Below, piece after piece: positions 21,901-36,900 of a stretch of 38,761 nt of DNA (its first letter is position 1; the number at the start of each line of letters is the position of its first letter). Origin of the DNA: Sphingomonadales bacterium (lineage in GTDB: Bacteria > Pseudomonadota > Alphaproteobacteria > Sphingomonadales > Sphingomonadaceae); contig SXHP01000008.1 in NCBI GenBank assembly GCA_005773165.1, forward strand, positions 1-38,761, given 5' to 3'. Both the position numbers and the translations under genes were made by a program. The notes beneath the pieces were generated by a model. The model did not search any database and had not been told where the DNA came from. It saw nothing but the letters and a program-made list of their open reading frames with translations.

Positions 21901-24900
21901 CTGGTCGCGCCGACGCCGCCGATATGCGCATAGGTCGCGAGAAAACGGTCGGTCGTCAGGTCGAGCACGGGATCGCGCGAGATGTAGATCAGCTCGTCCC
22001 ACGATCCCTGCTCCGGCGGGGTCGCGCCGCCCGCGTTCCAGAGGTCGTAGGTGACGACGAACGGCTGGCCGCGGGTCAGTTGCTGCTCCACAGAGACGCC
22101 GCGCACCTGAAGGTTGGGCAGGCTGGTCTCGACGACCTGGATCGCCTCCGCTTTCTCGTTGTTGCCCTCGTCCCTGAACTCGCGGACGTTGCCGGTGTTG
22201 TTGCCCGCCAGCCCGTCGAGCCGCGGCGACAGCGAGCTCTCGTACAAGGGGGTGGCGACCATCCCGGAATCGGCGCTGGCGATGACGTTGAGCGGCCCTT
22301 TGAGCTCGAACGGCAGCGTGACCCACGCTTCCGCCCAATAGCTCTCCCCTGCGCCGAGCACGCCGGTGTGGAGGCTTTCGGCCTTGACGACCTTGCCGTT
22401 CTTGGGTCCTTCGAGCTGATAGTCGCTGGTGTCGAGCGCGCTGTCGATCGACAGGAAGACGCGGTCGGACCACGCCGCCTCGCGCGTCGCGCGGTCGCCG
22501 ACGTTCTTGACCAGGAAGCGCACCAGGAAGGTGCTGCCCGCCTGAATGGAATCGGGCAGCTCGAACTGCTCGATGCGGAGGTCCGCCTCCTTGTAGGTCA
22601 CCGGGAAGGCGGCGGCGCGGTGGTTGTTCGTCGTCGGGGTCTCGAAGATCGATCGCGAGAAGCGCCGGAGCGAGCCGCCGTTGACGCCTGCGGTCTCATG
22701 CCCGCCGTCGGTGTTGGTGAAGACGTGGACGTACCATTGCCCGTCGCTACCAGGCGGCACGTTGAACTGGACGGTGTTGGTGTAATCCTCGCCGTCCGAC
22801 GCCTTGCGGATCGAGGTCGCGACCTTGACCGCGCGGTCGGCGCGGAACTCGGCGTCCTTGGACACGTAGATCGTGTCGGTCCAATATTGCGTCCCGCTCC
22901 AGACGGCTGCGCCCATGTTCTCGACGCGGTAGGTGACGCTGGTCTGCTCGCCCGAATCGACGGGCGCGGGCGGATCGACCCGGACGACCTGCATGTCGGC
23001 GGGCGCTGCGGTGATCGCGGCGGCGGTCGAATCCTCGTTGTCGAAGGTGTCCGAATCGCCGAGGTAGAGCGACGACACGATCAGATAGGTTCCAGTCACC
23101 GACGGCGCGAGGTCGAAATCGTGCGCCGTGGTGTAGCTCGCCCCGGGCGCAAGCGCGCGGACGTTGGCGAACGCGCCCAACTCCCACCGCCGCGTCGATT
23201 CGGCGAGCGTCGGCGCATCGGTCAGGTACACGCGGTCGAGCCAGAAGCCCGCGGGCCGGTCACCGCTCGCGGCGACCGTCCACTGCGCCTTCAGCGTGCG
23301 CGCGGCGGGGTCCACTTGCGCGCTCACCCCAGACACGCCCACCGAGCTCGTGCCGCCGCCGGGAATCGGCGTACCGACGACGATGATCGCGCGCGCCTTG
23401 AAGTTGTTGTCGTTATATTCGTTGGAATCGTCGTTGGGATAGGCGGTCGACGGTTCCTCCAGCAGCGTGCCGTAGGGGTCGGTCCATGCGGTGATGTAGT
23501 AATTGCCCGACGGCAGCCGGTCGGGCAGCGTGACCGTGGCGGTGCGGTCCTTGCCCTGATCCTTGACCAGCGTCCCCTCCGCATAGGGCATCGTCGCGAG
23601 CAGGATATCGCCCTTCGACGGATGCGGGCGGCCCGGGTGGGTCGTCAGCCAGACCTGCTCGGTCCACGCCGGGTTCTGCGTCGCCGCCAGTCCACGGTTG
23701 GTGACCGTCCAGGTGACGGTGAACTGGCTGCCCTCAAACACCTGCGCGGGCGCGACCGGATCGGACACGACCAGGTCAGGAAAGGCGATCTTGTCGACGG
23801 TGAAGGTCTTCGCGCCGACGTTGCTGTCGGCGGTGTCGTTGGGCCATTCGTCGATCGCGTTGCCCGCGTCGGCGCGCACCAATATGTGGATGTTCTCGCC
23901 CGAAAAGCGCTGCGGCAGCAGGAACGGGTCGGTCTCGACCGCGTAGCGGTCGCCGCCGAGCGGAGCGCCCGCGGCGGCCAGCGCGGTGCGGTTGCCCTGC
24001 CGCTGGATCAGGATGTCGTCGGCGCTGATCTTGTCGTCGAGCGACAGCCAGACCTCGTCGGTCCAACTCCCCGCGGTCGGCAGCGCGCCTGCGTTGACGA
24101 TCGTGTAGCGCACCGCCATCCGCTCGCCCGCCCGAATCGCGGTCGTGGCGACGATCTGGTCGACTTCCAGATTCGGCCGCGGCTTGACCTGAACGGTCAG
24201 CGTGTGGAGGTTGGAGCGGTTGTCCGCCTCGTCGCTCTCGTACACCGCCCGCCCGCTGTCGGTCACGACGTACAGCTCGTACGCCGCGCTGGTGTGGATC
24301 GGCAGCAGGATCTCCTCGCGGCGGCGATAGCTGACGCCGGACTGGAGCGGCCCCTCATAGGTGTAGCTCGCGACTTCCGTGCCGACGCCGGTGTCGCCCA
24401 GCTTGCGCATGAAGACGCGGTCGATCCAGCGGCCCTCGGCGGCGCCGGGGCCGTCGTTGCGCACTTCCCACGACAGGTCGATCGTGCTGCCCTCGGGAGC
24501 CGAGCCGACCGCCTGCAGGTCGCCGACGAAGACGAGGTCGGGCGCGTCGGACAGGCTGATCGTGAGCGGAGCGGATTCGCCCGCGTTGTTGGCCGTGCTC
24601 AAGAACTCGTAGACCGCGCCGTTCGCCGCCGCGCGGACCAGCACCTTGTAGTCGCCGCTGACCCCGTCGGGCAGGTCCACCAGCGTGCTGTGGGAATAGC
24701 TGCCCGTCTCCGCCGCGACGAAGCCCAGATGGCTGAACCGTTCGAGCAGGATTTCGGGGCCGGTGCCGTCGGCGCGCTTCAGATAGATTTCGTCCGACCA
24801 GCGATCGATGCTGGTCAGCCCGTCGCCGATGTTGGCGACCGTCCAGGTCACCCGCATCTGCCCGCCCGACTTGCCGTCGCCCGAGACGGTGACGCCCTGC

Positions 24901-27900
24901 ATCGCCAGGTCGGCGGGCGCGACGGGGGTGACGTCGAGGGTGGTGGCGAGCTCCTTTGCGTTGGTGTCCGCGCCGTTCTCGAACACCGCGCGTGCGGGGG
25001 CCGCGCCGACCGCATCCGCCTTGACGAACAGGTGGTAGCGCTTCGACGTCTTGGGGTCGAAGGTGATCGTGGCGCTGCCCTTGTAGTCGGCCAGCGACGC
25101 GAGCCCGGTGCGCGCGACGCTGGCCATCACCACGTCGTCGCTGTCGCCGAGCACCGCGTTGCCCGACACGATCACCTGATCGATCCACGTGCCCGCCGCC
25201 GCCGCCTGGCCGCTGTTCCGGACCGTCCAGTCGACCTTGACGCTGGCCGGATCGCCGACCACCGCGGAGACCGCCTCGACCTCTGTGACCTCCAGGTCGG
25301 CATAGGGCGCAAGCTGAATCGCGATCGCGCCCGTCGCGACGTTGTTCAGCTCGCCCGCCGTCAATTCGCGCACCTCGCCGCCGCTGTCGGCGACGACACG
25401 CAGCGCGTAATCGCCGTCCGCGCCGATCGGCAAGGTCGCGGTGACCACCGCGCTCGCGTCGACGCTCTCGCCCGCCAGCGCGGCGTGGCGATAGGCGCCG
25501 AGCTGCACTTCGGGCGCAGTCGGGTCGCTCAGGCGGCGCAGCCATAGGGTGTCGGTCCAGGGCGAGGCGGTCGCCTTGCCCTCGTTGCGGACGGTCCACC
25601 GGATTTCGACCGTCGATCCCGACGGCGCGGTCCCGCTGCCGGTGACGATCACCGCCTCGGGCCTGAGATCGGGATGGGTCAGCGCGAACTCGGTCGAGCC
25701 AAGCCGGTTGCCGGAGTCGGCCAGCCCCTCCCAAACATTGTCGCCCGCGTCGACGACGACGACGATCCGGTACGGTCCGTCGGCGAAATCGGGCATCGTC
25801 ACCTGCTCGGTGACGTCGTAGAATCCGGTGGTCGCCGCGACATCCTGGTTGCGCACCACCGCCTTCAGCTCGCGCGCGCCCGCCAGCGTGTCGCCCGAGG
25901 CGACCGGGACCAGATAGATGCGGTCGGTCCAGTCGGGACGCGCGGTCGCCGCGCCGCGATTCTCGACGTGGTAGGTCACCGGCACGACGTCGCCGGGCCG
26001 CGCCGCCGCGGGCCCGGTCACCGACGTGACGACGAGATTGGGAGCCGCCGCCGCCGCGACCGTGATCGCGATGCTCTTGGAATTGTCGCTCTCCGCGCCG
26101 CCCTCGAACACCGCGCCGCCCGCGTCACTCTCCAATCGCAGCGTCAGATTCCCTGAACGCCCGTCGGTGATCCGCACCTGCTTGATGACGGTGTAGAAGC
26201 CCGTCTGCCCGGTCGGCAGCACCCGCGTCTGCGTCTCTTCGGCGAGGACGAGGTCTGCGCCGCCCCCGCCCGACACGACGAGCCGATCGGTCCACGCGCC
26301 CGTCGCGGCGACTTCGCCCCCGTTGCGCACCCGCCACGACACTTCGAAATACTCGCCGTTCTGCACCGCCGATGCCGGGCCGAACAGCGCGTCGGCGACC
26401 AGATTGGCGGCGGGCGAGGTCATCGCCACGGCTTGCGTGTCGCTGTCGTTATCGGCGCGGGTCTCCGGCTCGACCATCGCGCCGCCCGCATCGGGACGGA
26501 TGAAGATGGTGTAATCGCCGAAATAGCCCGTCGGCACCGCGATCGTCTCGGTCCGGACGTAGCCGTCGTTACCTGCGAGCGGCGCGCTGCGCACGAAGTC
26601 GTAGCGCAGGTCGTCGGCGTTGCCGATCACCGTGTCCCTGGTCAGGATCACCGCGTCGACCCAGGTCTTGCCCGCCTCCGCTTGGGCGGCGGTCGCGGCC
26701 GAATTATCGACCCGCCAACTGACGCTATAGCTCTGCCCGCCGCGCATCGCCGACGGCGCGGAGATCAGCGTCGCCGCCAGGTCCGGATAGCCGCGCGCGG
26801 CGACCGAGGCGTTGAGCGCGAGCGCGTTGTTCGCCTCCGCATCGATGCCGGCATAGCCTTCGCGGACCTGCCCGCCGCCCCCCGGCAACAGATCGGCGGT
26901 GACGCTGATCCGGACCGCGCCGACCGCCGTCGCGCCGTGCGGGACCTGGATCGTCGCGGTGCGATAGCGGCGGCCCTCCGCCGCCAGCGGCTCCGCGCTG
27001 GCGACGAACGCCGCGGCGAGCGGGGCGCCGGCCGCGTCGGTGATCTGGAGCCGGTTGCTCCAGCCGGTGCGCGTCGGCGCGGTGCCCGCGTTGACCTCCC
27101 ACCAGCCCAGCGTCACCACGTCGCCCGCCGCAATCGCGCCGCTGAGCACCTGCAGCTCCTCGACGCGCAGGTCGGGGGCGTTCCAGCGCTGGACCGCGAC
27201 GACGTTGTTGGTCTCGCCGTCGCGGGTGGCGTTATATTCCTCGACCGCGCCGCCGACGTCGAGCGCGACCTCGAACACGAAGCGTCCGGTGGCGAGCACG
27301 TCCGTCGCGAACGGCACCTCGAACGTGCGCGCCACGGACAGATCGCCCGACTGCAACACGCCTGCGACGTCGATCGTCTGCGCGAAGACGGTCTGCCCGG
27401 TGGTCGCGTTGCGGACGGTCAGCGTCTCGCGCCACGCGCCCGGCGTCGCGAGCGCGCCCGCATTGGTCGTCCGCCACGAGACGCTCGCGGTCCCGCCCGC
27501 GGTCCAGCCGCCGTCGGGGCCGATCTGCAGGTCGCGGACCTGGAGGTCGGCATAGTCCGCCAGCGCCGACGTGATCGTCGCCGACGCGCTGTTGTTGGTT
27601 TCGGCCGTATCGTCGCCGTTGCGCTCTTCGACGGTGTTGAGCTTATCGAGCTCGACCGTGACCAGGATGCTCCCCGCGCCCGCATGGCCTTCGGGCAGCA
27701 CGATCGGCGGGGAGGTCCGGCGCAGCGTGCCCGTCGGCTGCAACGCGCCGTCGTGGGGGACCAGCACCTCGCGGATGAACTCGCCCGTCGCCGCGTTGGT
27801 CAGCACGACGCGGTCGACCCAACCTGCGCCCGTCGCGGCGCTGCCCGCGTTGGTCGTCGTCCAGCTCACCGTGATCGCGCCGCCCGATCGCAGCGCGCCG

Positions 27901-30900
27901 TCGACCTGGACGGGCGAGGTGACGACGAGGTCGGGCCCGGGTTGCCCGCCGATGCCCAGGATCGGCACGGGCGCGCCGATCGGGTTGGCGAAAATGCGGA
28001 ACCGGTACGTCCGCGGATCGGCGTCGTTGCTCGTCCGCCCCTCGACCAGCAGCGTGTAGCGGCCGGTCAGCGGCATCACCATCGTGTCCTGGTCGCCCCC
28101 CAGATTTGGGCTGAGCTCCTCCAGGAACATCTGCCGCCCGTCCGGCCCGATCAGCCGCCACGAGACATAGTCCTTGGACAGGTGCCGCGCGTCGAAGAAC
28201 AGCCGGTCCCCCGCCGCGGCATCGAACGCCCACAGGTCGGTCTCGCTGCTCGGCTCGATGGTCCCGCTCGCCTCTTCGCCGACGTCGAGATCCTCGGCGT
28301 AGGCCAGGTCGAGCAGCCCGATCTTGTAGGGAATGACAGTCTCGCCGGGGACGTCGACCGTCAGCGTGTAGTCGCCGGGCTTGAGGTCGAAGACGACCGC
28401 GCCCTGCTGATTCTCCGCATCGCTCGCGTTGAAGGTGCGGGTCGCGATCGGCCCCTGCGGCCCGGCGAGCGCCCAGGTCAGGTCGTGACTGAAGGTGCGC
28501 GCGTCGACATAGATGCGCTTGGGCGTCGTCACCGTGAAGCGATAGACGTCGCGCTCGCCCGGCTCACCGATGGCGTTGTCGATGACGTCGCCGAGCGCGA
28601 CGGTCTTGGCGGCGACGTCGAGCTTGTAGGGCGTGAAGCGGAACTCGGCGTCCGTGGTCGCGCCGGTGTCGCCGTCGACGATCAGCGTGTAGCCGCCGGT
28701 ATGCGCCAGCGCGACGGTCTCGACCGCGAAGGTCGAGGTGAAGTCGAACGATTGCGTCCCGTTGGCGAGCGGCACCGCCTTGCCGTACGGGTCGAGCAGC
28801 CGCCAGCCGACGGCGTTGTTGCCCGCCGTCGGCTTGAAGTACCAGCGATCGCCCGCCGCCGCGTCGATGCGGTACGCGACCGCGGACGAGCCGCGGACCC
28901 GCGCGACATTCTCCTGGTCCGCGGTCAGCGCGCCGGCCTGGCTGAAATCGAGGAGCTGGAACGCGTAATCGCTGACCGTGTCGCCGGTCGCGTCGATGAC
29001 GAGCGTGTAATCGCCCGCGGCGGCGAAGAAGGCGGGCGGCGTGCTCGCATTGAAGTTGCGGCTGTCGAGCTTGCCCGTCGGACCGTGAAGCGTCCAGTTC
29101 AGCGCGGCCGAATTGGTCATGCTGTTGAACTGAAGCAACCGCCCGCTGCCGAGCGAGAAGGTGTAGCGGTCCTGCTCGCCCGGCGTGCCGATGCGCCCGT
29201 TCGTCACGCTGTTGTCCAGCGTGAGCTGCGCCGCGCCGTCCTCGATGGCGACGACGCGGACCACCGACGTGGTCGGGGCGGAGTCCGCGATATGCCCCTC
29301 GATCAACAGCGTGTAGCGGCCGGTCTGATCGAGCCGTTGCTCCCCCAGATTGATGAGCGTTCCGCTGGCCGCGACGACGCCGCCGTTCGGCGCGATCAGC
29401 CGCCAGCCCGGCGCGGTCGATCCGCTGACGTGATCGACGAAGACCCGCTGCCCCGCGAGCGCGTCGAAGCCGAGCAGCCGCGTCGTATTGCCCGGAGACA
29501 GCGTCACGCTCGCCCCCGTCATCGCCGCCGCGCCGGTGATCGCGATGGTTTCCGCGCCCGACAGCGGCAGGAGGCGGAAGCTGTAGCTCGGCGTCGCGTT
29601 GTTCGCGGCGGACACCGCCACCGTGTAGATGCCCGGCGCAAGCTGCAGCACCGGATTGCCCAACAGCTCGCTTGAATCGCTCTGCCGGAAGTTGCGCGGT
29701 CCGCTCACCTGCGTCGGCCCGGACAGGGTCCAGCGCAGATCGGCGTTGTTGGTCAACGCATCGAACACCGCCGCGGTAGGCTGGGTAAGCGTGAACTGAT
29801 GGAGGTACACGCCGCCCGCGCGCGCGACCGCGCCGTTCACGGCCGTGTCGCCCGGCGTGAAGCTCGGCGTCGCCGCCGCGGCGGCGGTGTGGCGCAGCAT
29901 GATGTTGTCGACGTCCTGATCTGCTGTCAGGCTGCTGCCGGTCTGGGCGGCCAGCATCACGCGGCTCGCGACCGGCTCGAAGCCAGCAAGGAACAGCTTG
30001 TCGACGATCGTCACCGGCGTCGCCCCGGGGGCGTTGACCTGCACGGTCAACAGCGCGCCGCCGCCGGTGCGCTCCACCAGCACCCGCGCGTGATTGAACA
30101 GGCCGTTCGACAGCGTGAACGGCAGCGCGGTCACCGTCTGGACGACCGCGCCGTTCCAGTGGATGGACACGTGATTGCCGTTCGGATCGCTCCCGGTGTT
30201 CAGCGGATCGAAGCCGATGCCGAGCGCGCCCGGGACGTTGGGCTCGACGCTCGCGATCGGGCCGACGCCTCCGACGCCGAATTGCGCCACGGGCATCAGC
30301 AGGAACGCGATCCCCTCGCCTCCCGTCGACTGGTTGCCGCGCCGGGTGATGCGGAAGTCGAACGCCGCTTCGATCGAATCCTGCGCGCCCGCGGCGTTGG
30401 TCGACACCGCGACGGACGCGGCGGTGTTCGGGGTATCCGCTCGGGTCAACCGCATGAATCGGCCGTTCGCGCCGGTGCTCTCCAGCACCTGCGCCGCCGC
30501 GCCCGCGACGTTGCGCAACGCCCAAGGCAGGCCCGCGTCGGTTTCGAAATCCTGCAGCGTGTCGCCGGCGGTCGCCGCAACCTGGGTGAAGCTGCGCACG
30601 GTGAAGCGATAGTCGAGCTCGGCGCTCGCGTTCGCCGCCCCTTCGACCAGCACATGATAGACGCCCGCCATGGACGCCGTCAGCACGTCCGTATCGGCGA
30701 GCTGCGCCGGCCCGATCACCGTCTGGCCGAGCGGGTCGATCAAGCGCCAGCGGGCGGCGGAGTTTTCCGTAGGCAGGCTCCAGTCGATCTGGAAGCGCAT
30801 GCCCGCGGTCGCCTGAAAGGCGACCGTGTCGCTCTCGCGTCCGGTCTCCGCCAGCGTGCCGTTGAACGGAGCGTCGAGCGTCGCGGCCGCGACCGCGGGC

Positions 30901-33900
30901 AAGGATCGCAGCTGGAATCCGTAGGCGAAATCCTTTAGGTCGTTCAGCCCTTCGATGCTCAACGTCCAGACGCCCGGGGCCAGCGTGATCGCCGACGCGC
31001 CGGAGAAGCCGGTGTGATCCGATTCATCGAAGTCGCGCGCGGTGACCAGTTCGCCGCCCGGCCCCGCAAGCGACCAGCGCACCAGGTTGGTGTCGGTCAG
31101 CGCGTCGAACACGACGCGGGTCGGATCGCTCACGGTAAAGCTGTAACGGTTCACCTCGCCCGCGGTCGCGATGCTGTCGCGAACCGCGCGGTCGAGCGTC
31201 AGCGGAACGGTGCGGTCGTCGACGGGTTGAACGCGAAAGGCATAGACCGCCTCGCCGCCGTTGAACGGGCTTCCCTCCAGCACTAGGGTATAGGCGCCGT
31301 CCGCGGGTACGACGAAACCCGCGCGATCCGCGAAGTTCGTGGAGGTGAACAGGTTCAACCCGGCGCCGTCGATCAGCCGCCAGCCGATCTGGTTGGTCGC
31401 GCCGCCCAGTTGATCGAAGAAGAGCGTGTCGTCTTTCGCGGCGGTGAAACGGAACGCCTTGCTCTCGCGCCCCGTCGACAGCGTGCCCTCGATCCGTGCG
31501 CCGAGCGCAAGCGGGGCGGCGTCGGCCAGGTCGAGCAGCCGGAACGCGAACGCGCCGGTCGTGTCGTTGGCCGCGTCCACGGTCAGCGTATAGGCGCCCT
31601 CGCGCAGCGCCAGCACCGGATTGACGTCGCTCGAATGATCGCTGTTGTGAAAGCTGCGCGCGTTGACGACCGTGCCGGTCGGACCGGTCAGCGTCCAGTT
31701 GAGGCTGGTGTTATAGGTCAGGCTGTCGAACAGCAGGTTGGCGTCGCGCGCCATCGTGAAGCTGTAGGTCCTGCTGTCGCCCGCCACGTCGATGCGTCCG
31801 CTGACCCCGTTCGGGTTGAGGTCATGCGCGACGACATTGGCGGGCAGCGGCGTACCGTCGAGCGGCAGTCCAAGCGCCAGCCCGGGCGTGCCCGCGGCGA
31901 CGCCTACCGTCATCGCGTCGCGGATCTGCTGCGCGGTCCGCGCGGTCGACCACAGCCGCACCTCGTCGATCGCGCCCTCGAACATGCCATAGGTGCTGTC
32001 GCTGCGCTGAAGATGGCCGACCAGCAGCCGTGACGCGGTCGCCCGCCCGGGCAGCACCTGATTGGATCCGTTGCGGACGGACCCGGTTTTCACCTCCACA
32101 CCGTTGACCAGCAGGCGCAGGACCCCCGCGGCGCGGTCGACCACGAGCGCGACATGGGTCCACTCGCCGACCTTCACGACATTGGCGGTGTCGCTCTGGA
32201 CCGTATATTCACGGTCCGCGTCCCCAGCGACGCCGACCAGCGCGCCGGCGCTGTTGAAGTAAAGTCCGTAGGCGCGAAGGTCCCCGGGCAGGTCGCCCTT
32301 CTGCACGATCGGCGTCAGTCCGGGCTGATGATTGTCCGGTTTGACCCAGGCCTCGATCGTCAGGTCGCCCAGGATGTTTCCCACGCCCGCGCTGACGTAA
32401 TTGGCGCCGCCGAACGCCTGCGCTTCGCCCACCTTGCCCGGCACGCGGCCGTCGGTCTCACCCGATTTCACGCCCGGAACGATTCCGATCGGCGCGACCG
32501 CGGGCAATTTGTTGATCGCCAGCCGGAAGTCCGCAGGCCGCGGATAATCGGCGCGCTGGTTCACGATCAGCGTGTACGCGCCCGAATAGGCCAGCGTCAG
32601 CGTGCCGATATCGCTCCAGCCGTTCGGCGCGACGACCTCACGCCCGTAGGGGTCGATCAGTCGCAGCTCCATCGTGGCGCTGGCGGTGAGCGCCTGAACG
32701 TCGACGAACAGCCGCTCGCCCGCAAGGGCGTCGATGCGGAACGTCCTGCTCTCGCCCCCCGCCAGCGAACCGCTGATCGGCGTGTTCAGCGCCGCGGGAG
32801 GCTGCTGCGACAGGTCGGCGATCCGAAACGCATAGGCTCCGGCGTAATCGCCCGGCGCGTCGAAGGTGACGGTGTAGCGGCCCGCGGGCGCGACGATGAT
32901 CGGCTTGGCGTTGACATATTCGTCGAGGTCGCCCGTGCGCAGGTTGCGGGTGACCGACAGCCCCGGGCCGTCGATCCGCAGGACCACCGGCTGATTGTTC
33001 CAGCTTGCGAGCTGGTGGAACGTGTCCAGGAACAGCAGCCCGTTCTGCGCCAGGTCGAACGTGTAGCTGCGCACCTCGCCCGGCGTGCCGAGACGTCCTT
33101 CCACAACGCCGGCCACGCCCGCCAGATCGCGCTTCACCTGATGCGAGCCGCCGGATGCGACGTCCGCGACCACGACCGCGCCGGTCGCCTCGTCGAGCGG
33201 CAGACGCAGCAGCAGCCCGGGCGTGCCCGCCACTGGCGGCGTCGCCACATCGGCTGCGATCTGCGCGGCGGTCCGCGCGCCGGACCATAGCCGCACTTCG
33301 TCGAGAGCGCCTTCGAAGCGCGCCGGTGCGCCCCCCTCGGGGCCGCCCGCGATCCACAGCGGAGTGGACGAAGCGGGCACCGCCACACCGGTGCGGATCG
33401 CGCCCTCGCCGACCAGAATGTCGGCCGCGTAGAGGCGTATGGTTCCTGCGGTCCGGTCGATCATCGCAGCGACATGGGTCCAGGTCCCGGCGCGCACCGC
33501 GTCGGCGCTGCTCGTCACCTGTTGCGTGCCCGTCGCGTCCGTGGTCGAGGCGGTCAGCGAGCCGTCGGGGTTGAGCGTCAGCGCGAACGTCCGTCCGCCG
33601 GAGCCATTCCCCTTGTAGACCAGCGGCGTCGCCTCCGCGATCCGGTCGGGGCGCAGCCACAGATCAATTGTGACGCTGCCGTCGGTGTCGAGCGCGGGCG
33701 CGACCGCCTGGATCGTCTCATGTCCCGTCAGCGCCAGCGCCGATCCGCCGTCGCGCGGTTCCGCGAACGGACCGGTGAGCGCGCCGCCGAGGAGCAGGGG
33801 CACGGTGATGTCCTGCGCGCGGTGCAGCGTGAAGCGGTACGGCTGGCTGGCCGCCGCGTTCGCTGCGGCCCCCTCGACCGTGATCGTGTAGGCGCCGCCG

Positions 33901-36900
33901 AGCGCGGGCGTGAACTCCATATCGGCGGCGGACGCGGAGCCGAACGCCTCTTTGCCGGTCGGGTCGATGATGCGGACGCGCTGGTCGCCCGCGCCCGGGA
34001 TCTGCTGAAAGTCGAGAAAGTAGCGTTCGCCCGCGGTCGCCTGAAACCTGAACATCCCGGTCTGCGACGCGGGGGCCAGCGCCGCCGTCACCGGCTGGCC
34101 GAGCGTGATCGGTCGGGCGGTCGCGGTGTCGAGCAGCGCGAAACCGAACGGGCCCTTCGTGCCGCCGCTGCTGGTCACGGTCAGCGTGTACGTGCCCGCG
34201 ACCAGCACCTGCGGCTTGACCGCGCCGCCGGCCGTTCCGTCCGACTTGTCGAACGCTGCGCCGGCGACCTGGCCATAGGGGCCGTCCAGCGTCCAGCTCA
34301 TGCCCGGGTCGCCGCTGCGTGCGTCGAACAGCATTGTGGTGGTGGCGTCCAGGGTGAAGGTATAGCTCTTGCGCTGTCCCGGCTGATCGAGGCTCGCCAG
34401 AACGACGCCGGACGCAGGCAGCGCCTCGCGCGTGTCGGCGAATCGGGTCACCGCCAGCGAATAGGCGAGCGACGCCGCCGCGCCGTTCGCGGCTCCTTCG
34501 ACGAGCAGCGTGTAGCGACCCGGCCGCGGCACATCGAAGGTCGTCGCGCCCAGCGCGGCGCGATCGACCACCTGGTTGCCCCAGGGATCGACCAGCCGCC
34601 AGCGCAGCCCCGCCCCGCCGGTCGTCTCCATTCGGAACCGTTCGCCGGCGTTCGCGACGAAGCTGTAGGCGTCGATCTCGCCCGAGGGCGCCGCGGTTGC
34701 GGCGACTACCGTTCCGTCGACCGGCAATGCGGCTCCGGCGCCCAGATCGATGATGCTGAACGCGAATGCGCCGGTCGCCGCTCCCGCGCCGTCGACCGCG
34801 AAGTCATAGCTGCCCGGATCGAGCCGCAGCACGCGATCGGCGTTGCGGCCGCTGGAGTCGTCCGCCTCGAAATTGGCGCTGGCGACCGTCCCGCCCGGCC
34901 CCGTCAACGACCAGCTGAGGCTCGCGGTGGAGGCGCCGTTCGCCGCACGGTGCGCGTCGACCACGACGAAGGTGGGCTCCAGAACCGAAAAGCGATAGAA
35001 CTGCCGCTCGCCCGGCAGGGTCAACGCCCCGCTGACTTGCGCTCCGCCGTCCTGCCGCTTGCCGAGCGCGATCGCGACGGGAGCCCGGTCGCCCACGCGC
35101 ACCAGGTCGAACGCGAACGGGGCGGCGATCGCGCCGTTGCCGTTCGCGCCCTCGATCAGCAGCGTGTAGCCGCCCGCGACCGCCGCGACGAACTCGGCGT
35201 CGGCGAACCCGGCGGGGCCCGCGACCAGCCTTCCGGCGGGATCGATCAAACGGTAGGTCGCGGCCGCGCCGGCGGGCGCGCCGGTCACCACATCCAGGAA
35301 GAACCGCTCGCCCGCGCTGGCCGTGAAGCCGTAGGCGCTGGTCGCCCGCGCCGGACCGCCGGTCTGCGCGTTGAGGCTACCGGAGACGCTTTCCCTGGCC
35401 TGCGCGCCCGTCAACAGCGGCATTGCGGTCGCCAGGTCCAGAACCCGGAACGCCACGGCTTCGTTCGATGCGCCGGTGATGCGGAGCCGGTAGGTCCCCG
35501 CCACGGGCAGGTCGACGACCGTGTTGCTCGACGTCCCGAAGCCCTCGCCGTTGCTCAGCGTGAAGCCGGAGATCTCCGCGCCGCGCGGGCCCGTGATCGC
35601 CCAGTTCGCTCCGCTGTTGCTGAGCGAGTCGAGAACGACGCGCGTCGGGGCCGTGGTGGTGAACAGATAGTCCCCGACGCCGCTGGCCAGCGCGCCTTGC
35701 ACCACCGCGCCCAGCGCGATGGTTGTGCCGGTGAGCGCCGGCGGCGGCGCGCCCGCCGTACGGTCCAGGCGCAGGCTATAGGTGACGGCGTCGTTCGCGG
35801 CGCCCGCCCCCTCGACGAGCAACGTGTAGACGCCGTCGAAAGCGAGCGGGACGTCGGGATTGTCGCTCAGCGGCGTGCGCCCCACCGTCTCACGGCCGAA
35901 CGGGTCGACGATCCGGTACCACGCGCTGACGCCGAACGTCGCGAGATGGTCGATCGCCAGCCGGTCGCCGGCCGCCGCCGCGAACTGATAGGCATGGGTG
36001 CTGAGCCCCGGGGAAAGCACCTTGTCGATCAGCGCCTCGCCGAAGGTCAGCGGAACGGCGTCCGCGAGATCGATCAGGTTGAGCGCGTAATCGCCGGTCG
36101 CATCGCCCGAGCCGCCGACGATCAGCTGATAGCCGCCCGGCGACAGGAGCTGGACCGCGGCGGGCGTGCTGCCGAACAGCCGCTGGTCGACCACGGTCCC
36201 CTGCGGTCCGATCAGCGTCCAATGGGTGTTCGGGGCTGCGGTCAGCGCATCGACATAGACGCGCATGTCCTGTTGGATCGCGAAGGCGTAGCGAACGGTG
36301 TCGCCCACCGCCAGCGTTCCGCTGATCGGCGTGCCGACGGTAAGCGGCGCGACAGGCGCATCGTTGAAGACGCGCAACGCGGCGGAGACGGTGAGCGGCC
36401 GGTCGTTGCCGAGCACGCCCTCGATCGCGAGCGTATAGTCGCCGGTCGCAGGCAGCACCGCCTCGAAATCGCCGATCCCGCCGCCTTGCTGGATCAGCCT
36501 GCCGTCGGGGGCATAGAGGCGCGCATAGACCGTGCCCTGCCCCATGATCGAGTTGAGCTGGTCGAAGAACAGCCGCGACCCCGCCGTTCCGGCGATCCGA
36601 TACAGCCGCGCCTCACGCGCGGGCTCCTGCGCGATCGTGGCGGTGTTGCCCGCGCCCGAACTGTCCGCCAGCGTCGCGCCGCCGTTCTCGTCGAAGCGCC
36701 AATAGCCGACGAGTCCCGGCTCGGAAGCCGCAAGGCCGCTCAGCCGTGCGTTGCGGACCTCCTCCGCGGTGCGGGCGCGGTTCCAGACCCGGACCTCGTC
36801 AACCGCGCCCTGCAGGAATTGACCGATGACCAGCGGCGCATCGTTCTGCGCCACCGGTCCAGCATAGGCCCTGGACGCCACCTCCTCGCCGTTCACGTAC

